From an uncultured Ligilactobacillus sp. (lineage in GTDB: Bacteria > Bacillota > Bacilli > Lactobacillales > Lactobacillaceae), in NCBI GenBank assembly GCA_934215475.1, contig CAKPZY010000002.1, positions 108,169-172,168 of the forward strand: a stretch of DNA of 64,000 bases, given 5' to 3'. The position numbers and the translations under genes were made by a program. This document shows, one piece after another, positions 29,907 through 39,242 of this stretch; the first letter of the stretch is position 1; each line of letters opens with the position of its first letter. The notes under the pieces were generated by a model. The model searched no databases and was not told where the DNA came from. It worked only from the letters and a program-made list of their open reading frames with translations.

Positions 29907-30212
29907 ATGATTAGAATTTTAGCAGCTTGTGGTGCAGGGGTTAACTCAAGTCACCAAATCAAAGATGCTTTGGAAAAAGAAATGGGTGATCGCGGTTACG
30001 ATGTTAAGTGTGATGCTGTGATGGTCAAGGACATTAATGAAGACATGATCAAAAAATATGATATTTTCACACCGATCGCCAAAACAGATCTTGGTTTCAC
30101 TCCAGATATTCCGGTTATCGACGCTGGTCCTATTTTATATCGGATCTCGGCAATGGCAAAACCTGTTTACGATAAAGTTGAATCAACTATCAAGGAAAAG
30201 GGTTTGAAGTAA
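29907..30212 (+). CDS. gatB: PTS system EIIB component, Gat family
   Basis: 101-residue EIIB with the phosphocysteine loop ILAACGAGVNSS (Cys8), which transfers phosphate to the incoming sugar. AGGAGG precedes the ATG. It lies 27 bases after gatA and 70 before gatC. Confidence 0.88.
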   Translation: MIRILAACGAGVNSSHQIKDALEKEMGDRGYDVKCDAVMVKDINEDMIKKYDIFTPIAKTDLGFTPDIPVIDAGPILYRISAMAKPVYDKVESTIKEKGLK

Positions 30213-30282
30213 CCATAATATTCAGTGTAGGCATTAATTTTCTAAAAAGCTTTAAATGTTATAAAAAGGAGTGAAATTTTTA

Positions 30283-31695
30283 ATGCAAGCAATCATTCAA
30301 GCTGCTAACTGGTTATTTGGCCCGATCATTAAATTGGGGGCAGCCCCGATCATGTTGATCGTGCTAACAGTGTTAGCACTTTTGTTTAGAGTTAAGTTTT
30401 CCCGTGCTTTGGAAGGCGGTATTCGCTTAGCTATTGCTTTAACAGCTATTAGCGATATCATTAATTTGCTGACAACTGCCTATCAGAAGCCGCTAAACGG
30501 TTTCGTTGAATCAACAGGAATTCATTTGTCTATTACCGACGTTGGTTGGGCTCCATTAGGTACCATTACTTGGGGTTCTCCTTATACCTTGTTTTTCCTG
30601 CTTATTATGATCTTACTGAACGTGGTAATGCTGGTATTGAACAAGACGAATACATTAGATGTTGATATTTTTGATATCTGGCATATTTCCTTCACGGCTT
30701 TGATGGCAATGTACTTTGGAGCAAACTTGCTCATTGCCACCATATTGATCTTATACATTGGCGCCTTGAAGATCGTTAATTCTGATCTTATGAAGCCAAC
30801 CTTCAATGATCTATTGGATGCACCGGCTGAAAACCCGATGACTACAACTCATTTGAACTACATGATGAACCCGATCATTATGGTTTTTGATAAGATCTTT
30901 GACAAATTGTTCCCATGGTTAGATAAATATGACTTTGACTCAGCCCAACTAAATAAAAAGATTGGTTTCTGGGGCAGCCATTTTGCCATTGGTGTTTACT
31001 TAGGTATTTTCATTGGCTTACTTGCACGTCAAGATGTCAAGACAATTTTGACCCTTTCATTTACCGGTGGTACTGCTTTGGAACTGTTCAGTTTAATTGG
31101 TTCTTGGTTTATTGCCGCTGTTGAACCATTGTCACAGGGTATTTCTGATTTTGCGACTAAACGTTTCTCAGGTCGTACATTCAACATTGGTCTTGACTGG
31201 CCATTTATTGCCGGCCGTGCCGAGATCTGGGCCGCTGCTAATGTCTTAGCTCCTATCATGTTGATTGAGGCTTTGGTATTACCTGGCAACCACATTATGC
31301 CTTTAGGTTCTATTATTGCAATGGGTGTTACTCCTGCTTTATTAGTTGTTACTCGTGGTAAGATCATTCGTATGATCATCATTGGTGCTATTGAAATGCC
31401 GATCTTCTTATGGGCCGGTACATTGTCTGCACCATTCATTACCGGAGTTGCCAAGAGTGTTGGTGCCTTCCCATCTGGCGTTGGCTCAGGTACACAAATT
31501 GCCGAAGCTACTAAAGAAGGTCCTATCGAACAATATTTGGCTTACTTAGTTGGTAAAGCTTCTACTGGTGAAATCATGTTCATGATCTACGCTTTGTTAG
31601 CACTGATCGCATATGGTTTGATTTTCTGGTGGTATGCAAAACAAATGCAGAAGCGTAATGCAGCATACGCAGCAGCCGCAAAAGAAGATAATTAA
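30283..31695 (+). CDS. gatC: PTS system EIIC permease, Gat family
   Basis: About 470-residue membrane channel of the galactitol-type PTS with roughly ten hydrophobic segments; the Gly/Pro-rich loops (FTGGTALELFSLIG, GLDWPFIAGRAEIWAAANVLAP) match the GatC family. ATG 30283 has AAAGGAGTGA 8 bases upstream; an in-frame GTG at 30271 overlaps that site. The sugar enters phosphorylated; with LacAB nearby, galactose-6-phosphate is the expected product. Confidence 0.87.
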   Translation: MQAIIQAANWLFGPIIKLGAAPIMLIVLTVLALLFRVKFSRALEGGIRLAIALTAISDIINLLTTAYQKPLNGFVESTGIHLSITDVGWAPLGTITWGSPYTLFFLLIMILLNVVMLVLNKTNTLDVDIFDIWHISFTALMAMYFGANLLIATILILYIGALKIVNSDLMKPTFNDLLDAPAENPMTTTHLNYMMNPIIMVFDKIFDKLFPWLDKYDFDSAQLNKKIGFWGSHFAIGVYLGIFIGLLARQDVKTILTLSFTGGTALELFSLIGSWFIAAVEPLSQGISDFATKRFSGRTFNIGLDWPFIAGRAEIWAAANVLAPIMLIEALVLPGNHIMPLGSIIAMGVTPALLVVTRGKIIRMIIIGAIEMPIFLWAGTLSAPFITGVAKSVGAFPSGVGSGTQIAEATKEGPIEQYLAYLVGKASTGEIMFMIYALLALIAYGLIFWWYAKQMQKRNAAYAAAAKEDN

Positions 31696-31799
31696 TTAGA
31701 GCAACACAGTATCAGGATTAATTAATGGACTCTGTCCAGCAAGAAGCAGCATGCTTCAGTATCTGTTCGGACCATTATAAAGATTTCGAGGTGATAATC

Positions 31800-32033
31800 A
31801 TGAAAAAAGCAGTCGATTGGAAGTCGAAACGCCTTAAGCTCATTTTGTGGGCAACGATAGTGATCGTTGCAAGCTTTCTGGCAACTATTTTTCCAAATGC
31901 GATCGTTCAAACAGCATCGACGATCATTGCTTTATACGCACTGTATAAGACGGTGGGAGTACCAAAATCATACTACAAACGTGTCGATCGTATAGAAAGA
32001 GAGCGTAAGAGTAAACGACAAGAAAATCAATAA
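31800..32033 (+). CDS. Small two-helix membrane protein at the end of the PTS operon
   Basis: 77-residue protein of unknown family: a basic N-terminus (MKKAVDWKSKRLK), two hydrophobic segments (about 15-32 and 36-52) and a basic, Glu/Arg-rich tail. ATG 31800 is preceded by GAGGTGATA; a longer frame from 31725 lacks a ribosome-binding site. It lies between gatC and the operon terminator, so it is probably co-expressed with the permease, perhaps as an accessory or assembly factor. Confidence 0.65.
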   Translation: MKKAVDWKSKRLKLILWATIVIVASFLATIFPNAIVQTASTIIALYALYKTVGVPKSYYKRVDRIERERKSKRQENQ

Positions 32034-32092
32034 TATCAGTCACTGCATTTTCCATGATTTTTCACAAAATCAGGTCATGTAAATGACTGGTT

Positions 32093-32129
32093 GGGGGACA
32101 CTGTAGGTTTGTAATGGTGTCCCTTTTTC
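32093..32129 (+). terminator. Terminator of the Gat-type PTS operon
   Basis: GGGACAC (32095-32101) pairs with GTGTCCC (32117-32123) followed by five Ts. Confidence 0.85.
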
Positions 32130-32222
32130 TTTTAGCCATTCTCTGGAGTATTACTTAAAAACACCTTCTGACTTTTTACAGGGGTAAACTTTGTTGACCC
32201 AATAATGTCGATCGTGATGAAA

Positions 32223-32254
32223 TGTTTGTTTTAATTTCTTTTAAAAAACAAACA
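32223..32254. promoter_or_regulatory. Inverted repeat upstream of lacR
   Basis: TGTTTGTTTT (32223-32232) and AAAACAAACA (32245-32254) form a perfect 10-base inverted repeat with a 12-base spacer. The arms contain the AAACA core of the neighbouring operators. Confidence 0.5.
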
Positions 32255-32340
32255 CTTTAGATAGGATGTCAAAAACTAACTTGAAAAAGATTTGAATACA
32301 AAGCAACAAGGATCAATGGGTTTGTAGGATACTGAGAAAA

Positions 32341-32404
32341 CTAAACAAAAAGCAAACAAAAATACACAAAAATCGTTGACTAAAAGTGCATATCGTGCTA
32401 ATTT
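32341..32404 (+). promoter_or_regulatory. lacR promoter with a TAAACA repeat operator
   Basis: TAAACA (32342-32347), CAAACA (32353-32358) and TACACA (32363-32368), spaced 11 and 10 bases, lie just before the -35 TTGACT (32376-32381); TAATTT (32399-32404) is 17 bases further. The hexamers equal those of the lacC promoter. Another CAAACA lies at 32425-32430 near the ribosome-binding site. Confidence 0.65.
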
Positions 32405-32456
32405 ATACATGTAAGGCACAATAGCAAACAAAAACAACCATTAAGGGAGCAAAATC

Positions 32457-33218
32457 ATGTTAAAGAGAGAACGGCTGATGATGTTGCTTGATATGGTTAA
32501 CCAAAAGGACATTGTGACTGTTAAGGATCTGATCGATCAATTAGGCGTTTCCGATATGACAATTCGGCGAGATCTAGATGAATTAGCTGACAGCGGCAAG
32601 TTGATCCGGATCCACGGTGGTGCACAAAGCATTGGCAGCAGTGATGCAACAGAGCTTTCTCACAGCGAGAAAAAAGAGATACATCTGGAGCAAAAAAAAC
32701 AAATTGCTTGCCAAGCGGCACAAATGATCAGTCCGGGCGAGACCATCTATATTGGCCCAGGGACAACGCAGGAATTAATAGTTCACTATGTTGGTGATAT
32801 TGCAAACTTGAGAGTTGTTACTAATAGTTTGCCTGTCTTTGAATCTTGGCAAAACAAAAATGTCGATTTGATCTTGGTAGGTGGCAACTTTCGCGAACGC
32901 TCAGGTGCTTTCATAGGAGGCTTGGCAAGCGATACCTTGCGAGATTTGAAATTTAGCAAATCATTTGTTGGAGTCAATGGGATCCATAACGAAAGCATGA
33001 TGACCGCTAATACAGAGGAAGGCAGCGCCCAAGCAATCGCTATTAACAATAGTTTAAGCAAGATCGTTTTGGCTGACCGTTACAAAATCAATCGCGACGA
33101 CTTCTACCAATTTTATAATTTGTATGATGTTGATTTTTTGATCACAAATGCGGAGGTAAGCACCGAAACTGTTTCGCACTATCAGCAATATACTAAAGTT
33201 GTTTTAGCTAAAGAATGA
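32457..33218 (+). CDS. lacR: Lactose/galactose PTS repressor LacR (DeoR family)
   Basis: 253-residue DeoR repressor: N-terminal winged helix (TIRRDLDELADSGKLIRIHGGAQ) and a sugar-phosphate-binding domain (YIGPGTTQELI, LVGGNFRERSGAFIGG). It directly precedes lacA, lacB and lacD. Tagatose-6-phosphate is the known inducer of LacR in streptococci and staphylococci and is expected here. Its own promoter carries the same repeats as the lacC and PTS promoters, so it probably regulates itself too. AGGGAGC precedes the ATG. Confidence 0.9.
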   Translation: MLKRERLMMLLDMVNQKDIVTVKDLIDQLGVSDMTIRRDLDELADSGKLIRIHGGAQSIGSSDATELSHSEKKEIHLEQKKQIACQAAQMISPGETIYIGPGTTQELIVHYVGDIANLRVVTNSLPVFESWQNKNVDLILVGGNFRERSGAFIGGLASDTLRDLKFSKSFVGVNGIHNESMMTANTEEGSAQAIAINNSLSKIVLADRYKINRDDFYQFYNLYDVDFLITNAEVSTETVSHYQQYTKVVLAKE

Positions 33219-33316
33219 CGGGAGTAACGGGGCGATAATTTGCTTCGACTACCCATAAAACAAGTACATAATTCGAATACTTCAAATTATGGACAAAAAA
33301 TAAAGGAGATTTTATC

Positions 33317-33745
33317 ATGAAAATTGCATTGGCATCCGATCAGGGTGGATTTGATTTAAAGGAACACATCAAAAGTTATTTAACAGGTAAAAATTATGAT
33401 GTGCTTGACCTGTCAGAAGAACCTGCAGTTGATTTTGTTGATTCTTCTGTTGCTGTTGCTCACGCTGTTCTTAGCAGCAAAGCTGATCGTGGGATCATGT
33501 TTGATGAGTATGGCACAGGTTCCGCAATGGCATCTAACAAGATCCATGGTATGGTCACAGCTAACGTTGCCGAAGAAAACACTTCTCATATGACCACACA
33601 ACATAATGGTGCAAAAGCGATCGCTATTGGTTCTGGGATCGTTGGCCCGAAGAAGGCTGAATCATTGGTTGATGAATACCTTGGTGTCAACTACGCTGGG
33701 GGCCGGCATCAGATCCGTTTAGACATGCTGGAGAAATTATATTAA
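33317..33745 (+). CDS. lacA: Galactose-6-phosphate isomerase subunit LacA
   Basis: With LacB it converts galactose-6-phosphate to tagatose-6-phosphate. 142 residues of the RpiB/LacAB fold, beginning MKIALASDQGGFDLKEHIK. The region MFDEYGTGSAMASNKIHGM replaces the usual cysteine-containing catalytic loop, as in LacA subunits. AAAGGAG precedes the ATG. Confidence 0.93.
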   Translation: MKIALASDQGGFDLKEHIKSYLTGKNYDVLDLSEEPAVDFVDSSVAVAHAVLSSKADRGIMFDEYGTGSAMASNKIHGMVTANVAEENTSHMTTQHNGAKAIAIGSGIVGPKKAESLVDEYLGVNYAGGRHQIRLDMLEKLY

Positions 33746-33821
33746 TTTTACAGTCCAGTATGGTTGAACGTATGTAACTTGATGAATAAAAACAAACAGT
33801 TCATTTTGAGGAGGAAATAAA

Positions 33822-34340
33822 ATGATTATCGCATTAGGTAATGATCATATCGTTACAGAAACTAAAATTCATATTTCAGATTTCTTGAAAGCACAAGGCC
33901 ATGAAGTGATCGATGTCGGAACTTACGACGATACCAGGACACATTATCCAATTTATGGCCTGAAAGTTGCTGATTTAGTTCGTGATGGCAAAGCAGACTT
34001 AGGCGTTGTTCTTTGCGGAACAGGCGTGGGTATTTCTACGGCTGCTGATAAGAATACCGGCATTCGTGCTGCTTTAGTCAATGATGTTACCACAGCTAAG
34101 TATGCTAAAGAAGAATTGAACGCTAATGTTATCGGTTTTGGCGGTGCCGTTGTCGGAGAACACTTGGCCGAAGAAATCGTTAATACTTTCTTGAAGGCTG
34201 AATACAAGGAAACTCCTGAAAACAAGCAGTTGATCGAAAAAATCGATAACGTTGAAAAAGATAATCCTAAGCAGCATGATAATCCTCATTTCTATGATCA
34301 TGAAATGAAGCTTTGGAACGAGGGTTACTATCACGATTAA
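33822..34340 (+). CDS. lacB: Galactose-6-phosphate isomerase subunit LacB
   Basis: 172-residue RpiB-fold partner of LacA, beginning [23 protein letters not shown] and carrying the active-site stretch [24 protein letters not shown] with the catalytic-type Cys. GAGGAGG precedes the ATG. Confidence 0.95.
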   Translation: MIIALGNDHIVTETKIHISDFLKAQGHEVIDVGTYDDTRTHYPIYGLKVADLVRDGKADLGVVLCGTGVGISTAADKNTGIRAALVNDVTTAKYAKEELNANVIGFGGAVVGEHLAEEIVNTFLKAEYKETPENKQLIEKIDNVEKDNPKQHDNPHFYDHEMKLWNEGYYHD

Positions 34341-34426
34341 GCTGTAAATAGCTTTACTATCTTGAAACAGCATATCTGACGTTGACAACTTAAAACCGAA
34401 ATGAAAATAGAGGAGAGCATAACGGA

Positions 34427-35425
34427 ATGTCCAACAAAATTGAAGCTTTAAAAAAGATGTCCAACAAAAATGGTGTCATCGCAGCCTTAGCGATCGACCA
34501 ACGTGGTTCTTTAAAGAAGATGTTAGCCGCCGCTGCTAACAAACCAGCCAACGAAAAAGACATCGTCGAATTTAAAAAGGTTATTTCTTCTGAATTAACT
34601 AAGTATGCTTCTGCGATCTTGCTTGATCCAGAGTATGGCTTGCCTGCCGCCGCTGAGCGTGATTCTGATTGCGGTTTGCTCACAGCCTATGAAAAGACTG
34701 GTTATGACACAACTGAACCTGGCCGCATGCCAGACTTGCTGGCTGACTGGTCGGTAAAGCGTCTAAAGGAAGCCGGCGCTGATTCCATCAAGTTCATGCT
34801 TTATTACGACGTTGATGAAGGCGAAGAGATCAACCGCAAGAAACAAGCTTTTGTGGAACGTATCGGTGACGAATGCTTAGCTGAGGACATTCCTTTCTTC
34901 TTGGAATTGATGTCTTATGATGCTAATATCGATGATACTAAGAGCGCTGAATATGCCAAAATTAAGCCGCACAAAGTTAACGCCATGGTAACAGAATTTG
35001 CCAAAGATCGTTATAATGTTGATGTTTTGAAGGTTGAGGTTCCGGTCAACATGGATTATGTTGAAGGCTATAACGGCGATCATGAAGTTGTTTATAGCAA
35101 GGATGAAGCTTTGAACTTCTTCAAGGAACAAGATAAAGCTACTGCTGGCGTACCATTTATCTTCTTGAGTGCCGGTGTATCGGCTGAACTCTTCCAGGAA
35201 ACTTTGAAGTTTGCTCGTGAAGCAGGTTCAAGCTTTAACGGTGTACTTTGCGGCCGTGCAACTTGGCGTCATTCGGTTGAACCATTTGCCCAAAAGGGTG
35301 AAGAAGCTGGCCGTGAATGGATGCGGACAACTGGGCGTAAGAACATCGAAGACTTGAATAAAGTTCTTGCTGTGACAGCCTCATCTTGGGAAAGCAAGGT
35401 TAAGGAATTAAGCAAAGAGAATTAA
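34427..35425 (+). CDS. lacD: Tagatose-1,6-bisphosphate aldolase LacD
   Basis: Class I aldolase cleaving tagatose-1,6-bisphosphate into dihydroxyacetone phosphate and glyceraldehyde-3-phosphate. 332 residues with the LacD motifs [17 protein letters not shown] and [10 protein letters not shown] (Schiff-base lysine region). AGAGGAGAG precedes the ATG. Last gene of lacR-lacA-lacB-lacD, closed by a strong terminator; only lacC is encoded elsewhere, in the divergent operon. Confidence 0.95.
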   Translation: MSNKIEALKKMSNKNGVIAALAIDQRGSLKKMLAAAANKPANEKDIVEFKKVISSELTKYASAILLDPEYGLPAAAERDSDCGLLTAYEKTGYDTTEPGRMPDLLADWSVKRLKEAGADSIKFMLYYDVDEGEEINRKKQAFVERIGDECLAEDIPFFLELMSYDANIDDTKSAEYAKIKPHKVNAMVTEFAKDRYNVDVLKVEVPVNMDYVEGYNGDHEVVYSKDEALNFFKEQDKATAGVPFIFLSAGVSAELFQETLKFAREAGSSFNGVLCGRATWRHSVEPFAQKGEEAGREWMRTTGRKNIEDLNKVLAVTASSWESKVKELSKEN

Positions 35426-35440
35426 TAGAAGTTAACATTA

Positions 35441-35482
35441 AATAAGCACAAGTTACTTGGCATAGTAACTTGTGCTTATTTT
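35441..35482 (+). terminator. Terminator of lacRABD
   Basis: AATAAGCACAAGTTACT (35441-35457) pairs with AGTAACTTGTGCTTATT (35464-35480), 17 perfect pairs, followed by Ts. Near-symmetric, so it may also serve the minus strand. Confidence 0.95.
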
Positions 35483-35555
35483 AATGTATTAATAAACGAC
35501 CAGCTTACAAGGACTTGTAAATAAATTGCCGCAAGCATAGCACCTTTGAAAAAGT

Positions 35556-35840
35556 CTAAAAAGCATTGGCATTAAGGTACTTGTTAAAAGCGTCCTTGGC
35601 GGTCTGATTCATGTTTACGACTAAGATTCCGTAGCAATTAGCGAATACACCCGCAATATTTGTCGGCTTCTTTTTCAGTTCTGCAGATTTAACTTTCGGT
35701 AAATAATGAAATAGTTGTGCAAATTTATTTTTAGAGATGTTCATTCTTTGGGCAATGGTCGATGCCTCAGAGAAATGATCTGTATTGGCAGTATCACCAA
35801 TGTCTGAGCAAGCATTTAGCAAGTTTTGGTATTCATTCAT
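35556..35840 (-). CDS. Small hypothetical protein
   Basis: 94-residue mostly hydrophilic protein with no recognised motif and no signal peptide or membrane segment. AAGGGGAA sits well before the ATG, supporting translation. It lies between lacD and another unknown gene on the minus strand. Size and helical look could fit a bacteriocin-immunity-like protein, but nothing in the sequence establishes that. Confidence 0.5.
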   Translation of the reverse strand: MNEYQNLLNACSDIGDTANTDHFSEASTIAQRMNISKNKFAQLFHYLPKVKSAELKKKPTNIAGVFANCYGILVVNMNQTAKDAFNKYLNANAF

Positions 35841-35990
35841 ATTTAAGTTCCCCTTTCAACGTGAAATACAAAAAGTTATGCACCCATCCTACTACCAAAA
35901 AACAATAATATCTAATATTTAACATTTAGAATTTGAGTTTTATCAAGGCATTCATGTCTAAGTGAGCACAAGAATAAGAGCTGCTGTCAA

Positions 35991-36419
35991 TTATCTCAAT
36001 GTTTTTTTGAAGAGGGCAATAAGGTCAATTAAAATAGCGAAAACAAAAATAGTTAAATAAAAGAAAAAATTCTGCACGATAAAAACTAAAGAATCACTTG
36101 CATTTCGCGTGCTCCAGACCTCTGAACCACTTTGCATTTGTGCCTGAGCTACTTTAATATCATTTTGGCGCATGTATTCTTTCCTTTCATGATTGAGCCT
36201 ATTTTCTTTATTCTTTCGTCGGCGGTGCCTTTGAGTAATAAATAAAGCTGGGAAGAAAAAAATTAAGTTGGCCAGTAGGATCAGGTCACTTGTTTTGAAA
36301 GTAAAATCAATGCCAGATACTTGGTTTAAATGAAAAATTATATAGAAAATACCACAGTAAAGAACGGAGAAACATGTATAAAGTAGTAAAAATGAAATTT
36401 TTTCAAGTGTACACTCCAA
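35991..36419 (-). CDS. Hypothetical membrane protein
   Basis: About 142 residues with three hydrophobic segments (about 8-30, 44-60 and 112-135) and a charged middle loop (TQRHRRRKNKENRLNHERKEY). Not recognised. The start is doubtful: TTG at 36419 lies too close to the AAGGAAG motif, and no better in-frame start was seen before the first membrane segment. Confidence 0.5.
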   Translation of the reverse strand: MECTLEKISFLLLYTCFSVLYCGIFYIIFHLNQVSGIDFTFKTSDLILLANLIFFFPALFITQRHRRRKNKENRLNHERKEYMRQNDIKVAQAQMQSGSEVWSTRNASDSLVFIVQNFFFYLTIFVFAILIDLIALFKKTLR

Positions 36420-36463
36420 TCTTCCTTTGTATCAAAAATCGCTTTTTGATCAAGTGTTTGAAT

Positions 36464-36970
36464 TTAGTTAATGATAGATATATTTTCGGCTCCTGGATTA
36501 AATTTCTCTAGGCGATAAAGTTGTTCATCGTCAACTTTATCGTTACCGTTTTTAAAGGAATACCCCATCTTTTGATAAAAGCCAAGAGCAGTAATTGAAG
36601 CAGGTATTTCAATTCGTTTAGCCCGCTTGAAGTATTCATCTTGTTCCAATACTGCAATTAATTTACGGCCAATACCGTGATGTTGGTAACTGGGTAAAAC
36701 AAAAATATTGAATAAACTACTTTCATCTGTTTTTCCCCAATAAGGTCCAATCGAACCTACAGCAACGATTTTACCTGTTTTATCGTCAAATAAAACATAG
36801 CAGTGAAAATGCTGAGCTTTTTCGATAAAATCATTACTGGTCAGTCTTTTAAGGTCATTTGTTAGATAATCTTTAGAATAGTCTTTAATATTGGTTGTCA
36901 GCATGGTATTAGAAACCAACTGTGCTACTTCTTGTGCATCAGAGTTCTTAAATTTGAGCGCTTTTATCAT
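36464..36970 (-). CDS. GNAT-family N-acetyltransferase
   Basis: 168 residues with a GNAT core: beta-strands around GKIVAVGSIGPYWG, the acetyl-CoA motif LPSYQHHGIGRKLIAVLE (Q/RxxGxG/A pattern) and a C-terminal FYQKMGYSF strand. AAAGGAAAA precedes the ATG. Substrate unknown; resembles small-molecule or toxin-modifying acetyltransferases only in fold. Confidence 0.85.
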   Translation of the reverse strand: MIKALKFKNSDAQEVAQLVSNTMLTTNIKDYSKDYLTNDLKRLTSNDFIEKAQHFHCYVLFDDKTGKIVAVGSIGPYWGKTDESSLFNIFVLPSYQHHGIGRKLIAVLEQDEYFKRAKRIEIPASITALGFYQKMGYSFKNGNDKVDDEQLYRLEKFNPGAENISIIN

Positions 36971-37275
36971 ATGATTTTCCTTTTTAATGATTTTAGTATG
37001 AGCACTCTTTATTTAGTGATTGACTTCACTAAGAGTGTTAAACTGCCCTGTTAAAAAATCCCAGATCCCAACTTAATATGAAAAAAGAGTGGCTAAGAAG
37101 TTAATTATAAATAATTTTACCATAGTACGAAGGGAACAGAGCCTAATTTCGAACTTTAAAATTATTGGTGGGGTTTCATTCAGGAATAATTCGTATTATG
37201 CTAATTTATAATCCAATTGATTTTTGTTAGTTGTATAAACATTTATATGTCGAAATAGTGAAGGGATATTCAAAA
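36971..37275. other. Divergent intergenic region between the acetyltransferase and permease genes
   Basis: AT-rich, no gene seen. A possible plus-strand -10 TATAAT occurs near 37207, without a convincing -35. GAGTGTTAAACTGCC and similar AT-rich stretches show no repeat structure. Confidence 0.4.
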
Positions 37276-38637
37276 ATGAATCGAAAGTTAAAATCGCGCC
37301 AAATACAAATGATCGCTTTAGGTGGAACTATCGGTGTCGGACTCTTCATGGGGTCAAATTCTTCCATCAAATGGACGGGTCCCTCAGTTCTGCTGGCGTA
37401 CGCTTTAGCTGGTGCCTTTTTATACTTGATCATGCGTGCTCTCGGAGAAATGCTCTACATAGATCCTGCGACTGGATCATTTTCTAAATATGCTACAGAA
37501 TATATTCATCCCTTTTTTGGCTTCTTAACTGCATGGTGTAATGTTTTTCAGTGGATCATCGTCGGAATGAGCGAAATGATCGCGTTGGGAGGATATTTTG
37601 CCTTCTGGTGGCCTGATCTGCCGCAATGGATCCCTGGTTTAATTGCATTGACGATCATATGTCTGGCAAATTTAGTATCAGTTAAAGCCTTTGGAGAAAT
37701 GGAATTTTGGTTTGCTCTGGTAAAAGTGGTGACGATCATTTTCATGATCATTGCCGGAATATTAATGATCTGCGTTGGGATTGGAAATAACTTTCACCCA
37801 ATTGGGATCAGTAATTTATGGACTCACGGCTTTTTTACCGGGGGATGGAAAGGATTTTTCTTCTCATTAGCCATTGTTGTCGGCTCATATCAGGGAATGG
37901 AATTAATTGGTGTTAGTGCAGGAGAAACGGAAGATCCCCAAAGAACTTTGATGAAAGCTATCCGGTCGATGATCGGCAGGATCTTGATCTTCTATATCGG
38001 CGCCATTTTTGTAATTTTGTGTATTTATCCTTGGGATCGGTTGGGGCAAGTCGGCTCTCCATTTGTACAGACTTTTGCTAAGATTGGGATCCCTATCGCA
38101 GCTGGTTTGATCAACTTTGTGGTCATTACCGCCGCATTATCGGGTTCAAACTCTGGTATTTATAGTGCCAGCAGAATGCTTTATACTCTAGCTGACAAAA
38201 AGCAGCTCCCCCGTCGTTTTACGATCTTAAGTCGGGGAGGAGTTCCTTTTTATAGCGTCCTAGCAGTTTCAGTGGGAATTTTACTGGGGATAGTCTTAAA
38301 TGTGGTTGTTCCTTTGATCTATAAGCAAACAGCATCGATTTTTGTACAGGTTTATAGTGCCAGCATTTTGCCGGGAATGATACCATGGTTTGTTATCTTG
38401 GTGAGCCAAGTCAAATTTCGGCAAGTTCATCAAACACAATATGCCGATCATCCCTTCAAAATGCCCTTGTCTCCCTACACGAACTATCTGACACTGATTT
38501 TTTTGGTGGTCGTTTTAGGGTTTATGTTTATCAACAGTGAAACAAGGACGTCGATCATAATTGGGGCACTTTTTATAGTAATTATGGGGGTTATTTATTT
38601 CTTTAAGTACGGCAAAAAAGCAGGAGCAGACAGTTGA
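37276..38637 (+). CDS. Amino acid permease, APC superfamily (AAT family)
   Basis: 453-residue transporter with about 12 membrane helices. The N-terminal consensus QIQMIALGGTIGVGLFMGS and the following GPSVLLAYALAG are hallmarks of the amino acid/proton symporters of this family. The ATG at 37276 follows AAGGGATA; an upstream in-frame ATG (37231) adds a tail atypical for the family. Substrate (basic, aromatic or other amino acid) cannot be assigned. Confidence 0.9.
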   Translation: MNRKLKSRQIQMIALGGTIGVGLFMGSNSSIKWTGPSVLLAYALAGAFLYLIMRALGEMLYIDPATGSFSKYATEYIHPFFGFLTAWCNVFQWIIVGMSEMIALGGYFAFWWPDLPQWIPGLIALTIICLANLVSVKAFGEMEFWFALVKVVTIIFMIIAGILMICVGIGNNFHPIGISNLWTHGFFTGGWKGFFFSLAIVVGSYQGMELIGVSAGETEDPQRTLMKAIRSMIGRILIFYIGAIFVILCIYPWDRLGQVGSPFVQTFAKIGIPIAAGLINFVVITAALSGSNSGIYSASRMLYTLADKKQLPRRFTILSRGGVPFYSVLAVSVGILLGIVLNVVVPLIYKQTASIFVQVYSASILPGMIPWFVILVSQVKFRQVHQTQYADHPFKMPLSPYTNYLTLIFLVVVLGFMFINSETRTSIIIGALFIVIMGVIYFFKYGKKAGADS

Positions 38638-38679
38638 TCATTTATTATTTTTTACGACGAAGTAATCTGACAAACAATT

Positions 38680-39120
38680 TTATTCAAAGTCTGAACTATA
38701 AATGTTGGCATGCTTTTGAGTAAATATGTTGGGCTTTAAATCAACGGTACTTAAAGAATCTTTTGGAACCCATGTAAATCCTTGTGGAGTTTTGCTGTTG
38801 TTTAAAGTCGGACATTTAACAGCAAATATTAGTAATAATTGCTGCCATGATTCAGTGGAAGTTGCTACTTTATGATCCATTACTTTTATAAGTGGACCAA
38901 CTGTAATAGTTTGGCCGGTTTCTTCTAAAAATTCTCGCTTCAAGGCTGTGGCGGCTGACTCACCAAATTTTACTTTTCCGCCAATTAATGTGTATTTTGC
39001 AGAACTATCTGATGAATTATGCAGCAAGACAAAGTTATTCGAAGATAATACGCCAGCAACATAATAGTTAAAATGACGGCCGTCTTGATCTATCACGATA
39101 TCATTATTTTCTTTTTCCAT
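38680..39120 (-). CDS. Nudix hydrolase
   Basis: 146 residues with a canonical Nudix box GGKVKFGES...REFLEETGQT (GX5EX7REUXEEXGU). Such enzymes hydrolyse nucleoside diphosphates linked to another group; the specific substrate is not predictable. It is convergent with the permease gene. Confidence 0.9.
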   Translation of the reverse strand: MEKENNDIVIDQDGRHFNYYVAGVLSSNNFVLLHNSSDSSAKYTLIGGKVKFGESAATALKREFLEETGQTITVGPLIKVMDHKVATSTESWQQLLLIFAVKCPTLNNSKTPQGFTWVPKDSLSTVDLKPNIFTQKHANIYSSDFE

Positions 39121-39180
39121 TTTTAATTAGGCCCCTTATTTTCTTTGAAGCTTTAGTTTAGCAAAAGGAAAATAAAAAAG

Positions 39181-39222
39181 CCACCAGCAACTGGCATAAC
39201 AAGCTAGTTACTGGTGGTTTGA
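39181..39222 (-). terminator. Terminator downstream of mleP
   Basis: CCACCAGCAACT pairs with AGTTACTGGTGG (one mismatch). Read on the minus strand the hairpin is followed by a T run. Confidence 0.85.
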
Positions 39223-39242
39223 TCTATAAATATTCAGTTTTC

